64,000 nt of DNA from Paralithodes platypus (GCA_032716605.1 CM064517.1:22229276-22293275), one strand, 5' to 3'; shown: positions 11,961 through 23,662, counted from the first letter of the stretch. Numbers and translations are program-made. The notes: generated by a model not told the origin, from the letters alone.

Positions 11961-12190
11961 TACCTATTGTCAGTTTGTCCTTTTAGCCTGGAACTATAGT
12001 CCGTTCATTCTAGGTTGGGTAGAAATTGTAACCTCTAACCTCTGTAACTCAAAAAGGGCTAGAGCAAATGAGCCGTCAATTTATACACATACTGTACTGT
12101 ATTCCCTATCAAGTCTTCTGGACCTATTTGTTAAAAATATTAGCTCGATTACTCTATAGTTATTTTTTATAGTTATGAGAGGTAAGGCGG
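11961..12190. other. Unassigned spacer
   Basis: AT-rich; no gene or repeat recognised. Confidence 0.4.
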
Positions 12191-12960
12191 TCCATAAATT
12201 GGCAATGAGTTTCAATGTAGACAAATGTAAGGTATTAAGGATTGAAAATCATAATTTAGAAGCGAAATACAAACTAGACAATGTAGAATTCGATAACTCA
12301 AGAGTGTGAGAAGGATCTGGGGTTGCTCGTTAGTAATTATCCTAAACCCAGAAAACAATGTACTGTATAAGTGTTAGGAACAGGGCAAATATAGTTCTAG
12401 GATTCATATCTAGGAGTGTTAGCAACAAGACTGCTGAAGTTTTCTAACCCACTGAGCACCAGCCAATTAAAAATAAAAGTACACCCCAGGACCAGCAGTT
12501 TGTAAAAAAAAAATTGTTTTCCAGAAAACACATGGAATTAGTTAGAAATGAAGGGAAAACCACAAAAAAACGATCCCCTAGGTCATTAAGGGGTCCTACG
12601 GGGCGCCCAAAAGTCGGAATTACAAGAGGGGAAATGGGTAGGCAAAAACATTCTAAAACAAGTTTTTGCGCGCTCACGTGCACGCGGTTGGACTTCGAGG
12701 GTTTTCAACCATCGGCATTGTTGCATGGGATACTTACGCAGTTCCCATACAAATCTGAGCCCTCTAGGTGCCATAGGACCGGAGTAATTAACCGCGACGC
12801 ACACTATGTGGCGCTGGTGTTTAGGGTTACATACATTGCCGACGCATAACGTGCGTCGCTGGTCCTCAATGGGTTAAAACTATATTTAGCACTAGTAAGA
12901 CCCCATTCAGACTATGTTGTCCAATTTTGGTGCCCTTATTACATAATGGATATCGACCAT
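12190..12960 (+). pseudogene. CR1-like LINE fragment split by a MITE
   Basis: Before the MITE, 12195-12443 reads MSFNVDKCKVLRI and, after stops, NRANIVLGFISRSV. After the MITE, 12874-12955 reads LYLALVRPHSDYVVQFWCPYY. Both match the RT C-terminal region of the LINE at 16396-20240. Removing the MITE and one TTAA restores continuity across the break. Degenerate. Confidence 0.8.
12448..12873. mobile_element. TTAA-flanked MITE, family c
   Basis: A 426-bp element. The left end CCCACTGAGCACCAGC matches the complement of the right end (CCCATTGAGGACCAGC). The right flank is TTAA (12874-12877); the left flank is CTAA (12444-12447), a one-base decay inferred from the LINE reading frame it interrupts. 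No coding capacity of its own. Confidence 0.85.
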
Positions 12961-12961
12961 A

Positions 12962-14620
12962 CCCTCCACTTCAAACCTACCAAGTCGTCTTTCTACTGCT
13001 CTTTAGAACTTATCCCTGATCTCCTCCTCCTGTAACCTCTCCACCCTCTTCACCACTCCATCCCACCTCCCTCTAGCTCTCTTCACCCACTTCTTCTGTA
13101 TCCTAATTTTAGCTACTACTACATGATGGTCAGAAATCCCCCCCCCCAATACCCCTAAACTGTATACCCTATCATCTAGCACAGAATTCTTCATTCATTC
13201 ATCCACACATATATAATCAATCAGTGCCTTTCGGTCCACTGTCTCTTTCTCCCTCCTACACCTCACTTTCCATGTGTCACTATATATCATTCTGTGTCGG
13301 AAGAAGGTGTTGGCTATCAACAGCCTCCTCCCCACATATACGTCCACAAGTGCACTACCATTCCCATTTACCTCTGATGGTATACCCCACCCTCCCACCA
13401 CCCCATCAACTTTACTGTCACCCACCTTCCCATTCATACCATACATACACACACATACATACAATTTTAAGACTGAGTGTTCCACACAGAAGTGCAGTTT
13501 CAGTCTCTTGTCCTAATGGCGGCATTCCAGGCAACCCTGTTAAGGGCTGCTTCACTTGTCAAGTTCTTGGATTTGAGATCGGCACGTATAGTCCGATCCC
13601 AGGTCTTCCTCGGTCCACCCCTTGGTGCAGCTCCCTCCACAATCACAGACCTGCATTTTTTCACCTAATTTTGTTCATCCATTCTCTCCACATGTCTATA
13701 CCATCCCAGTCTACTTGTACGCATCACCTCGCTAATACTCTTTATACCTAAACGTCTCCTCAGCTCAACATTTGTTATTCTATCCTGTAGCCTGGCCCCA
13801 CACATCCATCTCACCATTCTCATCTCATTACGCTCCATTCTGTTGACATCCTCTACTTTAACGGCCCATGTTTCTGAGGCATACGTCATTGCACTTCTAA
13901 CATATGAGGCATACACCTTTCCCTTCAGGGGGAGAGGCATTCTTTTCATGGTCAGGATTGGCATCAGTTCTCTGAACTTCCCCCAGCCACACCTAATTCT
14001 AGCAACAGTGGCAGGCTCGGCCCCACCACCGGCAGAGATGGTATCTCCTAGGTAACTAAACTTGTTCACCAGCTCCAAAGACTCATTTCCAAAATTCACA
14101 GCCACAGGTTCGTCACCTAACACAAGCTCGCCTTTGCACACTACGCACTCAAATTTCTCTATTTCTGACTTATCCTTCGGCAGGGGTCCCTTTATTCTAC
14201 TACAGTTCTTACTCCCATGGTGTACCCAACATCGACAGATGCTACATTGAATTGAGTTAGCGCCCACTCCCTTTCCACACACTGCACATGGGTATGCACC
14301 ACTCTTTTCCACATTGCCTCGTCTCAATCTACAATGCATAACCTTGGTTTTGTTAATATTGACTCTTAAACCCTTGCTCGCCATGCCCTCTCTCCACTCT
14401 CTGAATTTGGCCTCAGCATCTTGCACACTGTCAGCTATTAGGACTAAATCGTCTGCATAAAACAGTTCCAACGGGATCAGAAATATACTTTAACTCTTAC
14501 CAAACTTATCCAGGCACACCTCAACATTCACCCAAAACTCTTCTTTCTCTCTTTCAGGTTTATCCTCTGTCGGAGCATACACACACACAACTATAAATCT
14601 ATATAAATTATCTATTATAA
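12962..14620 (-). pseudogene. LINE type I endonuclease fragment, split
   Basis: The minus strand encodes an AP-endonuclease-type domain: VVCVYAPTEDK at about 14560-14590, then (after an inserted LINE at 13445-14473) NGKVGDSKVDG, IDYICVDE near 13195-13220 and the SDHHVVVAK catalytic-type block near 13110-13140. Family role: nicks target DNA for target-primed reverse transcription. The nicked-site motif GDFN reads as GMNG at the break. Inactive. Confidence 0.75.
13445..14473 (-). pseudogene. LINE type II pol 3' half with PHD-like finger
   Basis: The main frame is 13665-14471 (268 aa). It opens in the RT palm (LFYADDLVLIADS), then has a Cys/His cluster CAVCGKGVGANSIQC...C...H...C...CVVC (about 14100-14310) resembling a C4HC3 PHD finger, then the C-terminal region (VNKFSYLGDTISAGGGAE, YASETWAVK). 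A Trp-to-TAG stop ends it at 13665. The shared 3' region continues to 13445 and ends in a cataca-type tail. It is 5' truncated and inserted in the type I endonuclease fragment. Confidence 0.85.
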
Positions 14621-14829
14621 GTTATCTATATAAATCGCACACACTAACATTTGTCAAGATAGTTTTAATATTGGGTTAGAATAATTTAGTTACTGTAATA
14701 CTTTTTGATAGCCTATTTATTAATCACATTTCAGATACTTGTCACCATATTAATAGGCCTCTCACACTCTTGCCAGGGATATTACTAACTCCATTATTAT
14801 TATTATTGTGTCGACCACTGTATAAACTA

Positions 14830-15340
14830 ATATACAGGCTTTAGCCTAACTGTGTCATACTGCTAACATAATTTTATTTTTATTTTCAGGCATAAAATTG
14901 TGTTCTATTGCTAACATATTCTTTTTGTGATTTACAGGCATTAATTGTACCATATTGCTATCAAATACTTCTTGTTACTGTACTGTATACTGTTTTCCAG
15001 TTTTCTCACTAGGCTACATTAACCCTCTCCCACTTTTTGTTTTTTTCCAGTAAATTTTGTAACAAATTTCTAGTCCATTTGTGATTTTCAGGCGTTAACT
15101 GTGTCATACTGCTAACATCAATTTTTGTTTTATTTTCAGGCAAAAATTGTGTTCTATTGCTAACATATTTTTTGTGATTTACAGGCATATTAATTTTATC
15201 ATATTGCTAACAAAATTTTGTGTGATTTTCAGGAATTAATTGTATCACATTGCTAACATAAATTTTTTGTGATTTTCAGGCTTTAATTGTACCATTTTGC
15301 TAACATAAATTTGTGTGATTTTCAGGCATATTGTGATTAT
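14830..15340 (+). repeat. Tandem ~50-bp units in a LINE 5' leader
   Basis: About eight degenerate units carry (t/a)ttttcaggc followed by aattgt...tattgctaaca. Clear units lie near 15085, 15130, 15180, 15228, 15278 and 15322, with older ones near 14840-14940. The last unit ends about 20 bp before the ORF1 ATG at 15347. They lie where LINE promoters usually sit. Each unit includes a pyrimidine-CAG motif like a splice acceptor. Confidence 0.75.
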
Positions 15341-15346
15341 ATCGTC

Positions 15347-16318
15347 ATGGCACCGCAACGAACCTGCACGAGTTGTTCCGGTAAATTTGGCCCTACCATG
15401 TTTGTTGATACTGATGTCCAAATTTGTACATTTTGCCAGCTCCGAGAGAAGATTGCGGATGAATTGAATGCAGCTCACCGCAAGATCGATGCCCTGACTA
15501 CGAAGCTTGAATCCCTGCAAGAATTTGCCACACTCAACGTAGGAGTGCCCTCGGCCCAAGAAACCACTACGATGTCAACCGCCATTCCAGTGCATACAGT
15601 ACCGGTACCGGTACCCACACCAGCAGCTACCTTAGATGTTGCAGAAAATAATAATGACTCTACTCTCACTCCCCCCCCCAGGACAACTTTCAGTTAGTGA
15701 GAAACGATGTGCATCCCAGTACCAGTACCAGGAAGGTCATCCCGACAACATGCCAAAACCGCTTCAAAATTCTTGCTATTGACGAGGAAGAAGAAACGGA
15801 AGAAGTTCGGCTTGTGGGCGACTCCATGGTCCGTGGCCAATTAACCGAGTTCTGCGCCAGGGCACCCCGGACCAGAAAGCGATTCTGTATCCCAGGTGGC
15901 GGCGTGGACGACATTGTTGCGGCTGTGGAAGAGGTTTCCAGGCTCGCCCCCGCAAGCACTACGTACGTCATCCACGTTGGATCTAACGATGTCCAACGGA
16001 CGCGGTCAGAGGAACTACAGTACTGTACTTTGCAAGTACCGGCGGCTGATCAGGTCCTTCAAGGAAAAATCTAATAGAATCTTAATTTCAGGAATTGTTC
16101 CCCGGATTGATGTAGAAAACCGATTCTACAACATAGCTACCAGTACAAATCGCCGACTAGCCAAACTCTGCAGGGAGGAGGACATCGGCTTTGTCGACAC
16201 GTGGGATCATTTTTACTATGATAAATCTTTGTTTTCAGGAGATGGTGTACATCTCAATGAAGTAGGAGCTGCACGTCTTGGTCGTCTGCTGAACGATGCA
16301 GTCAAGGATTTCAGTTAA
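15347..16318 (+). pseudogene. LINE ORF1, zinc-finger plus SGNH esterase
   Basis: The ATG at 15347 starts a protein with CTSCSGKFGP...CTFC (two CxxC pairs) and a predicted coiled-coil region. After a frameshift near the C-run at 15671-15679 it continues as an SGNH/GDSL hydrolase: block I LVGDSMVRG (about 15811), block III VIHVGSNDV (about 15970), and, after another shift near 16005, block V DGVHLNEVG (about 16245). It ends at 16318. Known family role: RNA-binding/esterase partner of the LINE RT, exact function unclear. Non-functional from two frameshifts. Confidence 0.85.
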
Positions 16319-17219
16319 AAAAAACGGGGTCAACCGGGGGTAGTGTAAGTCAAATACGAACTGAAAATTCAGACAATGCACAATCAGTAACATCCAACTC
16401 TAATACTCTTAAGGTGTTTTATGTAAATGCTCGTAGCATAAGCAATACATTTTCAGATCTAGAGGAAATCGTGTTTACAGAACATTATGATATAATCGGC
16501 ATTACAGAATCTTGGTTAAATACGGAAGACAGAGACTATTTAGCCGAATATACGCTTCCTGGTTATACAATGTTTGAGAAAAGTCGGATCAATAGAAATG
16601 GAGGAGTTCTGTTTTTTATAAAGGAAAGTCTTAATCCCGTCTTGATGTCAAAACCTCAAATTGCGAATATAGACATATCTTACGTACTATTAAATAATAA
16701 ACGAGGAACTAAAATAACACTAGCTTTATTATACAGACCCCCAGCTCAATCAGTGCAAACTGACAGTGAAATTTATGAACAAATTGCAGAAATAACTAAC
16801 ATACAAGATACCATAATTCTTGGCGATTTCAACTTACCCGTGACTAAATGGGGCGATATTCTTACTTCACACTCTGGACACGACCTCTATGCTAACTTGC
16901 AAGAGAGTTCACTTTTTCAATTTGTACAATCTCCGAACCGTGGTAATAATGTGCTTGACCTTGTACTCGCAACAAAAGAAGAATTAATAGAGTATTTGAA
17001 TGTTGGTGATGAATTCAGTAACAGCGACCATCGTACGATAACTTTCACTTTAAAGTTTACTAGTAACAAATCAAATAGCAGCATTGAGAAAGTCCCTAAT
17101 TTCAAGAAAGCAAATTTTCATAAACTTAAATCAAAGCTTAAAGAAACTGACTGGAGCTTTCTGACTAACAATAACGACATAAATACATCTTGGGAGTGTT
17201 TCACAACCACTTACCTTAA

Positions 17220-17699
17220 CCCTCCAGCCCCGGCTATGTATTATATATATATTCCTCGAAACCCGGGTGTTTTGGCCGAAAAACGTCTAGGCTAGGCTAC
17301 CGTATATTTGTTAATCTGACTGCTTCCCGCATTCCCGCGCATCCCCAAGCGTAGCTGTGTTATTTACCTGTAGAATGGCATTAAGTAGAGCTCTCTAAGT
17401 CAACTGGTTGAGTTGTGATGATGATTTCATTGGAGATAACTTTATGGCCAAAACAGCCACTTTACACTACTTTTCGATACTTAACAACAACATACAGGCA
17501 CACACGAACAAGCGACGCTCTCCTTCTTGTGGCCGGAGATACGGGGCGTCGGTCCAGCCGGCTGTTGTTTACATGCGTCGGACCGACGCCTCGCACACGA
17601 AGCTCACAGGCTTTCAACCACTGGGCGTTCAAGAGCCCTTCCGGGTACCTGTTATATGCTTTTTTATGGGCGTTCAAGAGCCCTTCCGTGGTGAGAGGG
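17220..17699. mobile_element. TTAA-flanked MITE, family a
   Basis: TTAA at 17216-17219 and 17700-17703. The ends are CCCTCCAGCCCCGG and (reverse complement) CCCTCTCACCACGG. It sits between TYL and KAVQD codons of the LINE endonuclease/RT junction. By eye about seven base differences from the copy at 26240-26719. No transposase. Confidence 0.9.
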
Positions 17700-19114
17700 T
17701 TAAGGCAGTGCAAGACTGCATACCATCGAAAATACGGCGTCCAGGCCATAATGAAAAGCCCAAATGGTGGAATAAAGATATTTCAGACTGTCTGCTTGCT
17801 AAAAAATGTGCTAATGATAGATTAAAATCCTCACAAAATGACGAAGAACGGTTGAAATTTGTAGAGCTACGACGCAAAGCCAAAAAGTTAATTAAGCAAA
17901 GTAAAAAGACCCTGGAGTTACATGTTGCGAATCAAAGTAAAACAAACCCGAAAGAATTCTATAGTTATATCAGAAAGAAAAAAGTAGTTACTTCAACTGT
18001 TGGACCGTTAGTCGATGAAAATGGAGAATACACCAAAGATGAAGTACAAATGAGTAATGCCCTCAATACCTTCTTTGCATCAGTTTTTACAAACGAAGAC
18101 CTCAGTGATATCCCTACACCATCGCCGATTCAGATTGATAATTCAGATGTTCTAAGCAATATCACCGTTGCAGAGAGAGAAGTATTGAATTGTTTAGATA
18201 AACTCAAGGCAAATAAAACGCCTGGACCTGATACAATCTCGCCTAGAGTTCTAAAGGAAGCTAAGGATGAGCTCTCCAAACCACTGACATTGCTATTCAA
18301 TGAATCCTTGCAGTCTGGGACTATGCCTGATCAGTGGAAGCTAGCCAACGTAACACCGATATTCAAAAAAGGCAGCAAATCCCTACCCAGTAAGTATCGT
18401 CCGATTAGCTTAACCTCAATTGTATGTAAAATGCTAGAAACGGTCATAAGAGACAGACTCGTAAATCACTTGGAGGCAAATAACTTGCTTAAAGATACTC
18501 AACACGGCTTTCGTAAAAAACGTTCCTGTTTAACAAACCTCTTAGACTTCTTCCACGATATCCTCAACCTCTACGATGAGAGTAAAGCTGTAGATATTAT
18601 AAACCTTGATTTTCAAAAGGCCTTTGACAAAGTTCCCCACAAACGTTTACTGCTAAAACTAAAAGCGCATGGAATACAAGACGGTGTGTTGAAATGGATA
18701 GAAAATTGGCTCAGCGACAGAAAGCAAAGAGTAGTCATAAACGGTAAGGTATCTAAATGGACCAACGTAAGTAGCGGGGTACCCCAGGGATCGGTACTAG
18801 GACCAATTCTCTTTCTAATTTACATCAACGACATAGATGAGGGTCTCACCTGTACAATCTCAAAATTTGCTGACGATACAAAAATTGCAAATAGCGTACT
18901 CTCAAAAGAACAAGTTGACGATATGCAACACAATCTAGATAAATTGTCATGTTGGGCCTAAATTTGGCAAATGAGTTTCAAAGCGGATAAATGTAAAGTA
19001 CTACATATCGGATACCTAAATGAGAAAGCAAACTATTCGATGAATGGCACTCAGCTTAAGAATGTAAACAGAGAAACCGATCTGGGAGTAACAATATCGA
19101 GTAACCTAAAACCG

Positions 19115-19642
19115 GGCGGGTGCCCAACCCCGAAAAGGTTTGAAATAGGGGAGCTATCTCCCCGCCAAAGGCGGCTTTCTAGGGCCTTTCCTAGCTGATG
19201 CTGAGAGGATTGGGTTCTAGTCATGTGGTGATGGGCTGGTCTATCAGAGTGAGAACTGAGCAATCTCTGCCATACCCATAGCTTACTCTGACTGTTCCTT
19301 TTACTTATATATTTTCTAGATCTCAAGTGACGGCGTCTCTAACGTGGATTGACCTCCCAATCTACCAAGATTGGAAGCCAAAGCGTCACATTTTTCCCTT
19401 GCCCCTCAACTTTCTCTTCATAATTGCTGAGGGACACAGGGCCCTGGGTGGGGCTTTGGTTTCCCGGGCATTTCTGCACCCTCCTCAGCTCCCCGCCATG
19501 GAGTGGCTTCGGTCACCCAGGCTTTATTGTGGTCGGTGGGGAGGGTTCTGTGGTGGCGCTCGATTATGGCCTTGGCCTTGCTCGGGGCCTTGGGGCTGTT
19601 CGGCCAGGCAGCTTGGGGAACAACAACAACAACAACAACAAC
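19115..19642 (+). mobile_element. LINE-tailed SINE, long form, with 12-bp target duplication
   Basis: The 528-bp element runs from ggcgggtgcccaacc to an (AAC)n tail and is flanked by aacctaaaaccg at 19103-19114 and 19643-19654. The last 50-60 bp before the tail (ctgttcggccaggcagctt) match the 3' end of the LINE at 50482-51262. No conserved protein is expected; open frames inside it are incidental. Confidence 0.9.
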
Positions 19643-20296
19643 AACCTAAAACCGAGTCACCAATGTTCAGAAGTTGTTAAGAAGGCAAACAAAATAATTG
19701 GCTTTATAGGCAGGTCATTTGAGCATAAATCCAAAGAAGTTATCCTAACCCTTTACAATTCCTTAGTCCGCCCTCTTCTGGAATACTGCGTTCAATCCTG
19801 GTGCCCTTATTACCAAAAAGATATAAACAAGCTAGAACGAGTTCAACGTAGAGTTACCAAAATGATACCTAGCCTAAAGAACAAACCATACGAAGAGCGT
19901 CTTAGAGAATTAAATCTATTTCCTTTAACCCAGCGCAGATTAAGAGGTGACTTAATTCAAGTGTTCAAAATCATCAAAGGCATCGACAAATATGAACTGT
20001 AGCAAGAACTTCACTATAGACCAATCTAATTACACACGGGGATACGATTGCAAATTTTTTGGTAGATCTTTTAACTGACACGAATCTAAGAATTTCTTCT
20101 TCAATCGAGTTGTCAACTTGTGGAATGGGCTTCCCCGAGACGTTATAGACTGCAGCACCGTTGATTCATTTAAACTCCGCTTAGACAAATATCTCGCATC
20201 AAACCCGCGACTGACTGCGTTTGTAAATGAATAACTTTATTTTATCCCCCCCTCAGTTACTAACCCATCTGTCCCCTACTAACTTCCTAATCCTGC

Positions 20297-20440
20297 CACG
20301 GACATTAGTTCCAGGGCAGTAGTTCCCTTACCCACTCTAAACCACTGTTTGGACACTTGATCCTCAGTGTTTTGGAGGACAAGCAGCCTAGAAGGGTCAC
20401 TAGACCTGTTGTTGCTTGATTTCCTTTGTACTCCTTTGTA
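20297..20440 (-). pseudogene. DIRS gag fragment
   Basis: It matches 35122-35286 in the gag of DIRS copy B (tggacacttgatcctcagtg motif) on the same strand, with a small internal gap. An orphan fragment with no ends. Confidence 0.8.
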
Positions 20441-20820
20441 CAACCACCCATGTTTGTATTCCTACTTTCATTCTTACCCACACAATCCTTGCACCCACAG
20501 AACTATAGCCCCTTACACGCTCCTTCCATTTGTTACTTACAAACAAACACACACCTTCTTTTGCTTCCTCATTCTCATTCAATCCTATTCCAATCCCATT
20601 CTTTCACACATGTACCCTTCTATTTGGTCTCAGTCATTCCGCATACATCCAGCCTGGCATTCGCTAACGCTTCCAGAACCTCTCTCTCTTTTATTGCATC
20701 ATTCACGCCTCTTACATTCCAAGTGGCAATCTTTAAGCACTCCTTGTCAGGTCGAAATTTGTCAACAGTAGGTTCGTCCGTGTCAGAGGCAGATTGTTTG
20801 TTTTTGTTGCTGCAGATTTT
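20441..20820 (-). pseudogene. LINE endonuclease N-terminal fragment
   Basis: The minus strand reads LKIATWNVRGVNDAIKE...LDVCGMTETK around 20625-20740. This is the start of an AP-endonuclease domain (TWNVRG and the ETK catalytic Glu). It abuts the DIRS gag fragment. Most likely from the type I or II LINE lineage. Confidence 0.7.
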
Positions 20821-21328
20821 TTCCGGGTGGAGGGTCGCAAGCCCAACAGACCTAATCTTTTTAGATGCCTTTTATGACACGCAAAAGTCACATGAGGCAT
20901 ATTCTAACCCCTTAACCTCAGGGGGTAAATATAATAAAACCACTAGATTCAAGTGGCCGACTTGAGACAGAGCCCGAACAGGGATATCACAACACATCAG
21001 CAAAACAAAACACAAAATCACACACATCTAGGTTGTCCAGGAGAAATACCCAGAGACACAGGCCCATTTGAGGTCCCCAGCAAAAGATTCCCAGGTCCAA
21101 GATCTCCCAGAGATGCTAAAATTTCCGCAGGCCACCCCCATTAACAAAAAGGAAAACTGGGGTAAGTGCCAGAGTATATACATACATACATACATACTTG
21201 ATTCAAGAGTTTTGTTTTTATTATATTATTTTAGTAGTGGTAACCAAGTCTAATGAAGTTCCTTAGGATTTTTTTTTATTAACATCACATAAAAGGTATT
21301 GTTATTAATGTTATCAAGTGGGGTCAGT
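20821..21328. other. Unassigned region
   Basis: No gene seen. A (CATA)n run lies at about 21178-21200. The segment around 21000-21070 shares a cacacacatctagg...ccaggag motif with 39877-39902, so it may be part of an unrecognised repeat. Confidence 0.4.
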
Positions 21329-21745
21329 TGTTGTTGTTGTTGTTGTTGTTCCCCAAGCTGTCTGGCCGAACAGCCCCAAGACCCCGAGCAAGGCCAAGGC
21401 CATAACTGAGCGCCCCCACAGAACCCTCCCTGCCTACCACAATAAAGCCTGGGTGACCGAAGCCACTCCATGGCGGGGAGCTGAGGAGGGTGCGGAAACG
21501 CCCGGGAAACCAAAGCCCCACCCAGGGCCCTGTGCCCCTCCACAATTATGAAGAGAAAGTTGAGGGGCAAAGGAAAAATGTGACGCTTTGGCTTCCAATC
21601 TTGGTAGATTGGGAGGTCAATCCACGGAAAAGACGCCGTCACTTGAGATCTAGGAAAAACATAAGTAAAAGGAACAGTCGGAATAAGCTATGGGTATGGC
21701 AGAGATCGCTCAGTTCTCACTCTGATAGACCAGCCCATCACCATA
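21329..21745 (-). mobile_element. LINE-tailed SINE, short form
   Basis: The (GTT)n run marks its tail on this strand. The 5' end is at the ggtgatgggctggtctatc position shared with 24938 and 59912. A flanking duplication of about 9 bp (ggggtcagt) is at 21320-21328 and 21746-21754. Confidence 0.85.
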
Positions 21746-22206
21746 GGGGTCAGTAAATCCCCTTGCCAAAAGGAGGAGAGTAGCCATATATATTTATAGG
21801 CCTTACGTCATAGCCGAAGGAAAGACTAATACATTATCAGCTATAGAATGATGTGTTTTGTGGAAGGTATTGCGAAATGAGACACAGGCCATGGAACTGA
21901 ACAGTAAGATTGCCCAAGAATTTGACACACCAAGAGGTAGTATTGGATGAAAGAGCTACATATGCTGGCATGGATTTAGGTACAGTAGTTATAAACGTAT
22001 CATAAAGTGGCACAGCACACAATAATAACATACTGTACATAGGCTAGCTACATTGAAACACTAGGTTGCAGTTCAGTCGTTTATATTGAATCCTCCCGTT
22101 AATTATATCCCCTTCCCATACTGATAAGACATCTTATAACAACAAGAATAAAACTGAGATGATTATCGTATTAAAAGGATTATTACTGTATCTCCCAAGG
22201 ACTTAC
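21746..22206. other. Probable intron sequence, unassigned
   Basis: AT-rich, no gene or repeat recognised. It lies just 3' of the probable host exon at 22207-22419 on the minus strand. Confidence 0.4.
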
Positions 22207-22419
22207 CATATTTTCATAATCTTTTATTGCCGTGGCCCCCTCAGTGCCTGCTCTGGAATCTGTGTGGTCAATGGGAGGGAGAGGAACCACTGTGGAGGGC
22301 TGCAGGACCCCCATGAGAGGCCGAGTCTTGCGAGGACCCAATACATCACTACCGGCAGGGTCACGGTTTTCATCCTGTTCGTCAAGGTACTGGTCGTTCA
22401 GATCCTTAGATGCCACAGC
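22207..22419 (-). CDS. Probable host-gene exon, BUB1/BUBR1-like (uncertain)
   Basis: On the minus strand a 213-bp stretch (71 codons) is open, bounded by an acceptor (CTTTACTATGCAG, then GCT) and a perfect donor (ATG, then GTAAGT). Both boundaries are phase 0. The peptide is acidic then basic, with DEQDENRDPAGSD, and a destruction-box-like RPLMGVLQPS. It shows no resemblance to any transposon in the window. It would follow the exon at 40844-41029, also phase 0 at both ends. The order of a PFQIF motif then RPLxxVL recalls the middle region of BUBR1 checkpoint proteins. An A-type cyclin N-terminus is the main alternative, but there the motif order would be reversed. Intron phase and splice sites are seen; identity is inference. 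Confidence 0.55.
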
Positions 22420-22539
22420 CTGCATAGTAAAGCATCCAGTCTATTAAGGAGAGGCCTCATATGCATGTGATCAAGAGTTGCTGGAACTCCTGTTTCATTT
22501 GTATGGTTTATCTCACTACAGGGAGTAGTCAAAGAGTTT

Positions 22540-23640
22540 GGTATGGTTAGTGGGAGGAGGAAGCTGAGGGTGAAAGTAAAGTAATGTAGTGGGCTATGAG
22601 AAAACTCTGAGTAGAAGAGTGCCTAGTGCGTGTGATAATGAAAATGTATGAGGGGTCACAGGCAACAGTTAGAGTGAATGGGGGCCTGAGCGAAAAGTTC
22701 CCAGTGAAAGTTGAAGTTCACCAAGGCTCAGTGCTGAGCCCATTACGGTTTGTGAAGTCAAGGGATTTTAGGACAGGAGTCCCATGGGAGCTGTTATATG
22801 CAGATGATCTAGTTCTTATCGCAGATAGTGCGCAGAAAGCAGAGGCAAAGTTCAAAAGATGGAGGGAGGGTATGGCAAATAAGGGCCTAAGAGTTAACAT
22901 AGATAAAACAAACAAGAATCATAGATTTTGAATGTGCAAGGGAGATCTTGTGTTGAATGACCCGCCTGTTATTGTTGATTTCGACAGTATAACGGTGGAA
23001 TGTGTGAATAAGTTCTGCTACCTGGGCGATACGGTTTCCGCCGGAGGTGGCGCTGAAGCTGGCTCCATTGCTAGAGTCAGAAGTGGCTGGGGAAAGTTTA
23101 GAGAGCTGTTGCCACTCCTGACCATGAGAGGGCTCCCACCCCACCTTAAAGGGAAGGTGTATACCTCGTGTGTTAGGAGCGCGATGGCCTATGCCTTTGA
23201 GACGTGGCCGGTTAAAGCGGAGGATATCGATAGAATAGAACGGAATGAGAAGAGAATGGTGAGATGGATGTGTGGGGCTAATCTTAGGGACAGGGTATCG
23301 AGCGAGGAATTGAGAAGGCGTCTGGGCATTAGGAGTATCAGTGAAGTGATGCGCACGAGCCGACTTGGTTGGTTTGGACATGTGGAGAGAATGGATGATC
23401 AGAACTGGATGAAGAAATGCCGGACTGTGAACTTGGGGGGAGCTGCGCGTAGGGGTGGACCTAGAAAGACGTGGGCTCGGGTACTCCGGTCCGATCTCAA
23501 AATAAAGAACTTGACAACAGAGGCAGCCCTTGACAAGGCCGCCTGGAAAGCTGCCATTTAGGATGTGAGACTGTAACCACAGTCTCTGTGGACAAACGGT
23601 CTTTAAACTTGTATGTATGTATGTATTTGTGTTTTGGGGG
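22540..23640 (+). pseudogene. LINE type II pol 3' half lacking the PHD-like finger
   Basis: The RT palm is at 22626-22931 (VHQGSVLSP, LLYADDLVLIADS). Then NIDKT jumps directly into the end of the finger region (CKGDLVLND). The long C-terminal frame at 22932-23561 reads VNKFCYLGDTVSAGGGAE, RRLGIRSISEVMRTSRLGW and ends KAAI. The 3' UTR ends in a tgta repeat near 23612-23625. 5' truncated and interrupted by a stop at the deletion. Confidence 0.85.
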
Positions 23641-23662
23641 ATTGAATAGGGATGTCATAGAA

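Larger units (their letters stand above)
14830..20240 (+). mobile_element. CR1/L2-like LINE, nearly full length
   Basis: It has a 5' repeat array, ORF1 with an SGNH-hydrolase domain, and ORF2 with AP endonuclease and RT. A TTAA MITE (17220-17699) and a SINE (19115-19642) are nested inside, each with its target duplication. An esterase ORF1 is typical of CR1/L2-group LINEs. Frameshifts and stops in both ORFs make it inactive. The 3' limit is set by loss of similarity after 20240. Confidence 0.85.
16396..20240 (+). pseudogene. LINE ORF2, AP endonuclease plus reverse transcriptase
   Basis: The endonuclease (16414-17215) shows NARSIS, the ESWL catalytic Glu, GDFNLP, VLDLVLA and the SDHR box. After the MITE, the RT (17704-18961) shows KTPGPDTISPRVL, KYRPISLTSIVCK, DFQKAFDKVPH, SSGVPQGSVLGP and SKFADDTK. 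A TAA at 18959-18961 stops the frame. The C-terminal part continues at 18971-19102 and 19655-20002, with further stops to about 20236. The reading frame resumes exactly once the MITE plus TTAA and the SINE plus its 12-bp duplication are removed. Role: nicks target DNA and copies LINE RNA. Inactive. Confidence 0.9.

Noticed and set aside
15245..15971. Minus-strand frames opposite LINE ORF1
   Set aside because: Shadow frames with no recognisable motif; the plus strand carries the SGNH and CxxC blocks.
17408..17703. N-terminal 100 residues of the frame that opens at 17408 as part of the LINE polymerase
   Set aside because: They are encoded by the inserted MITE; the same peptide appears at 26428-26733 in the other MITE copy.
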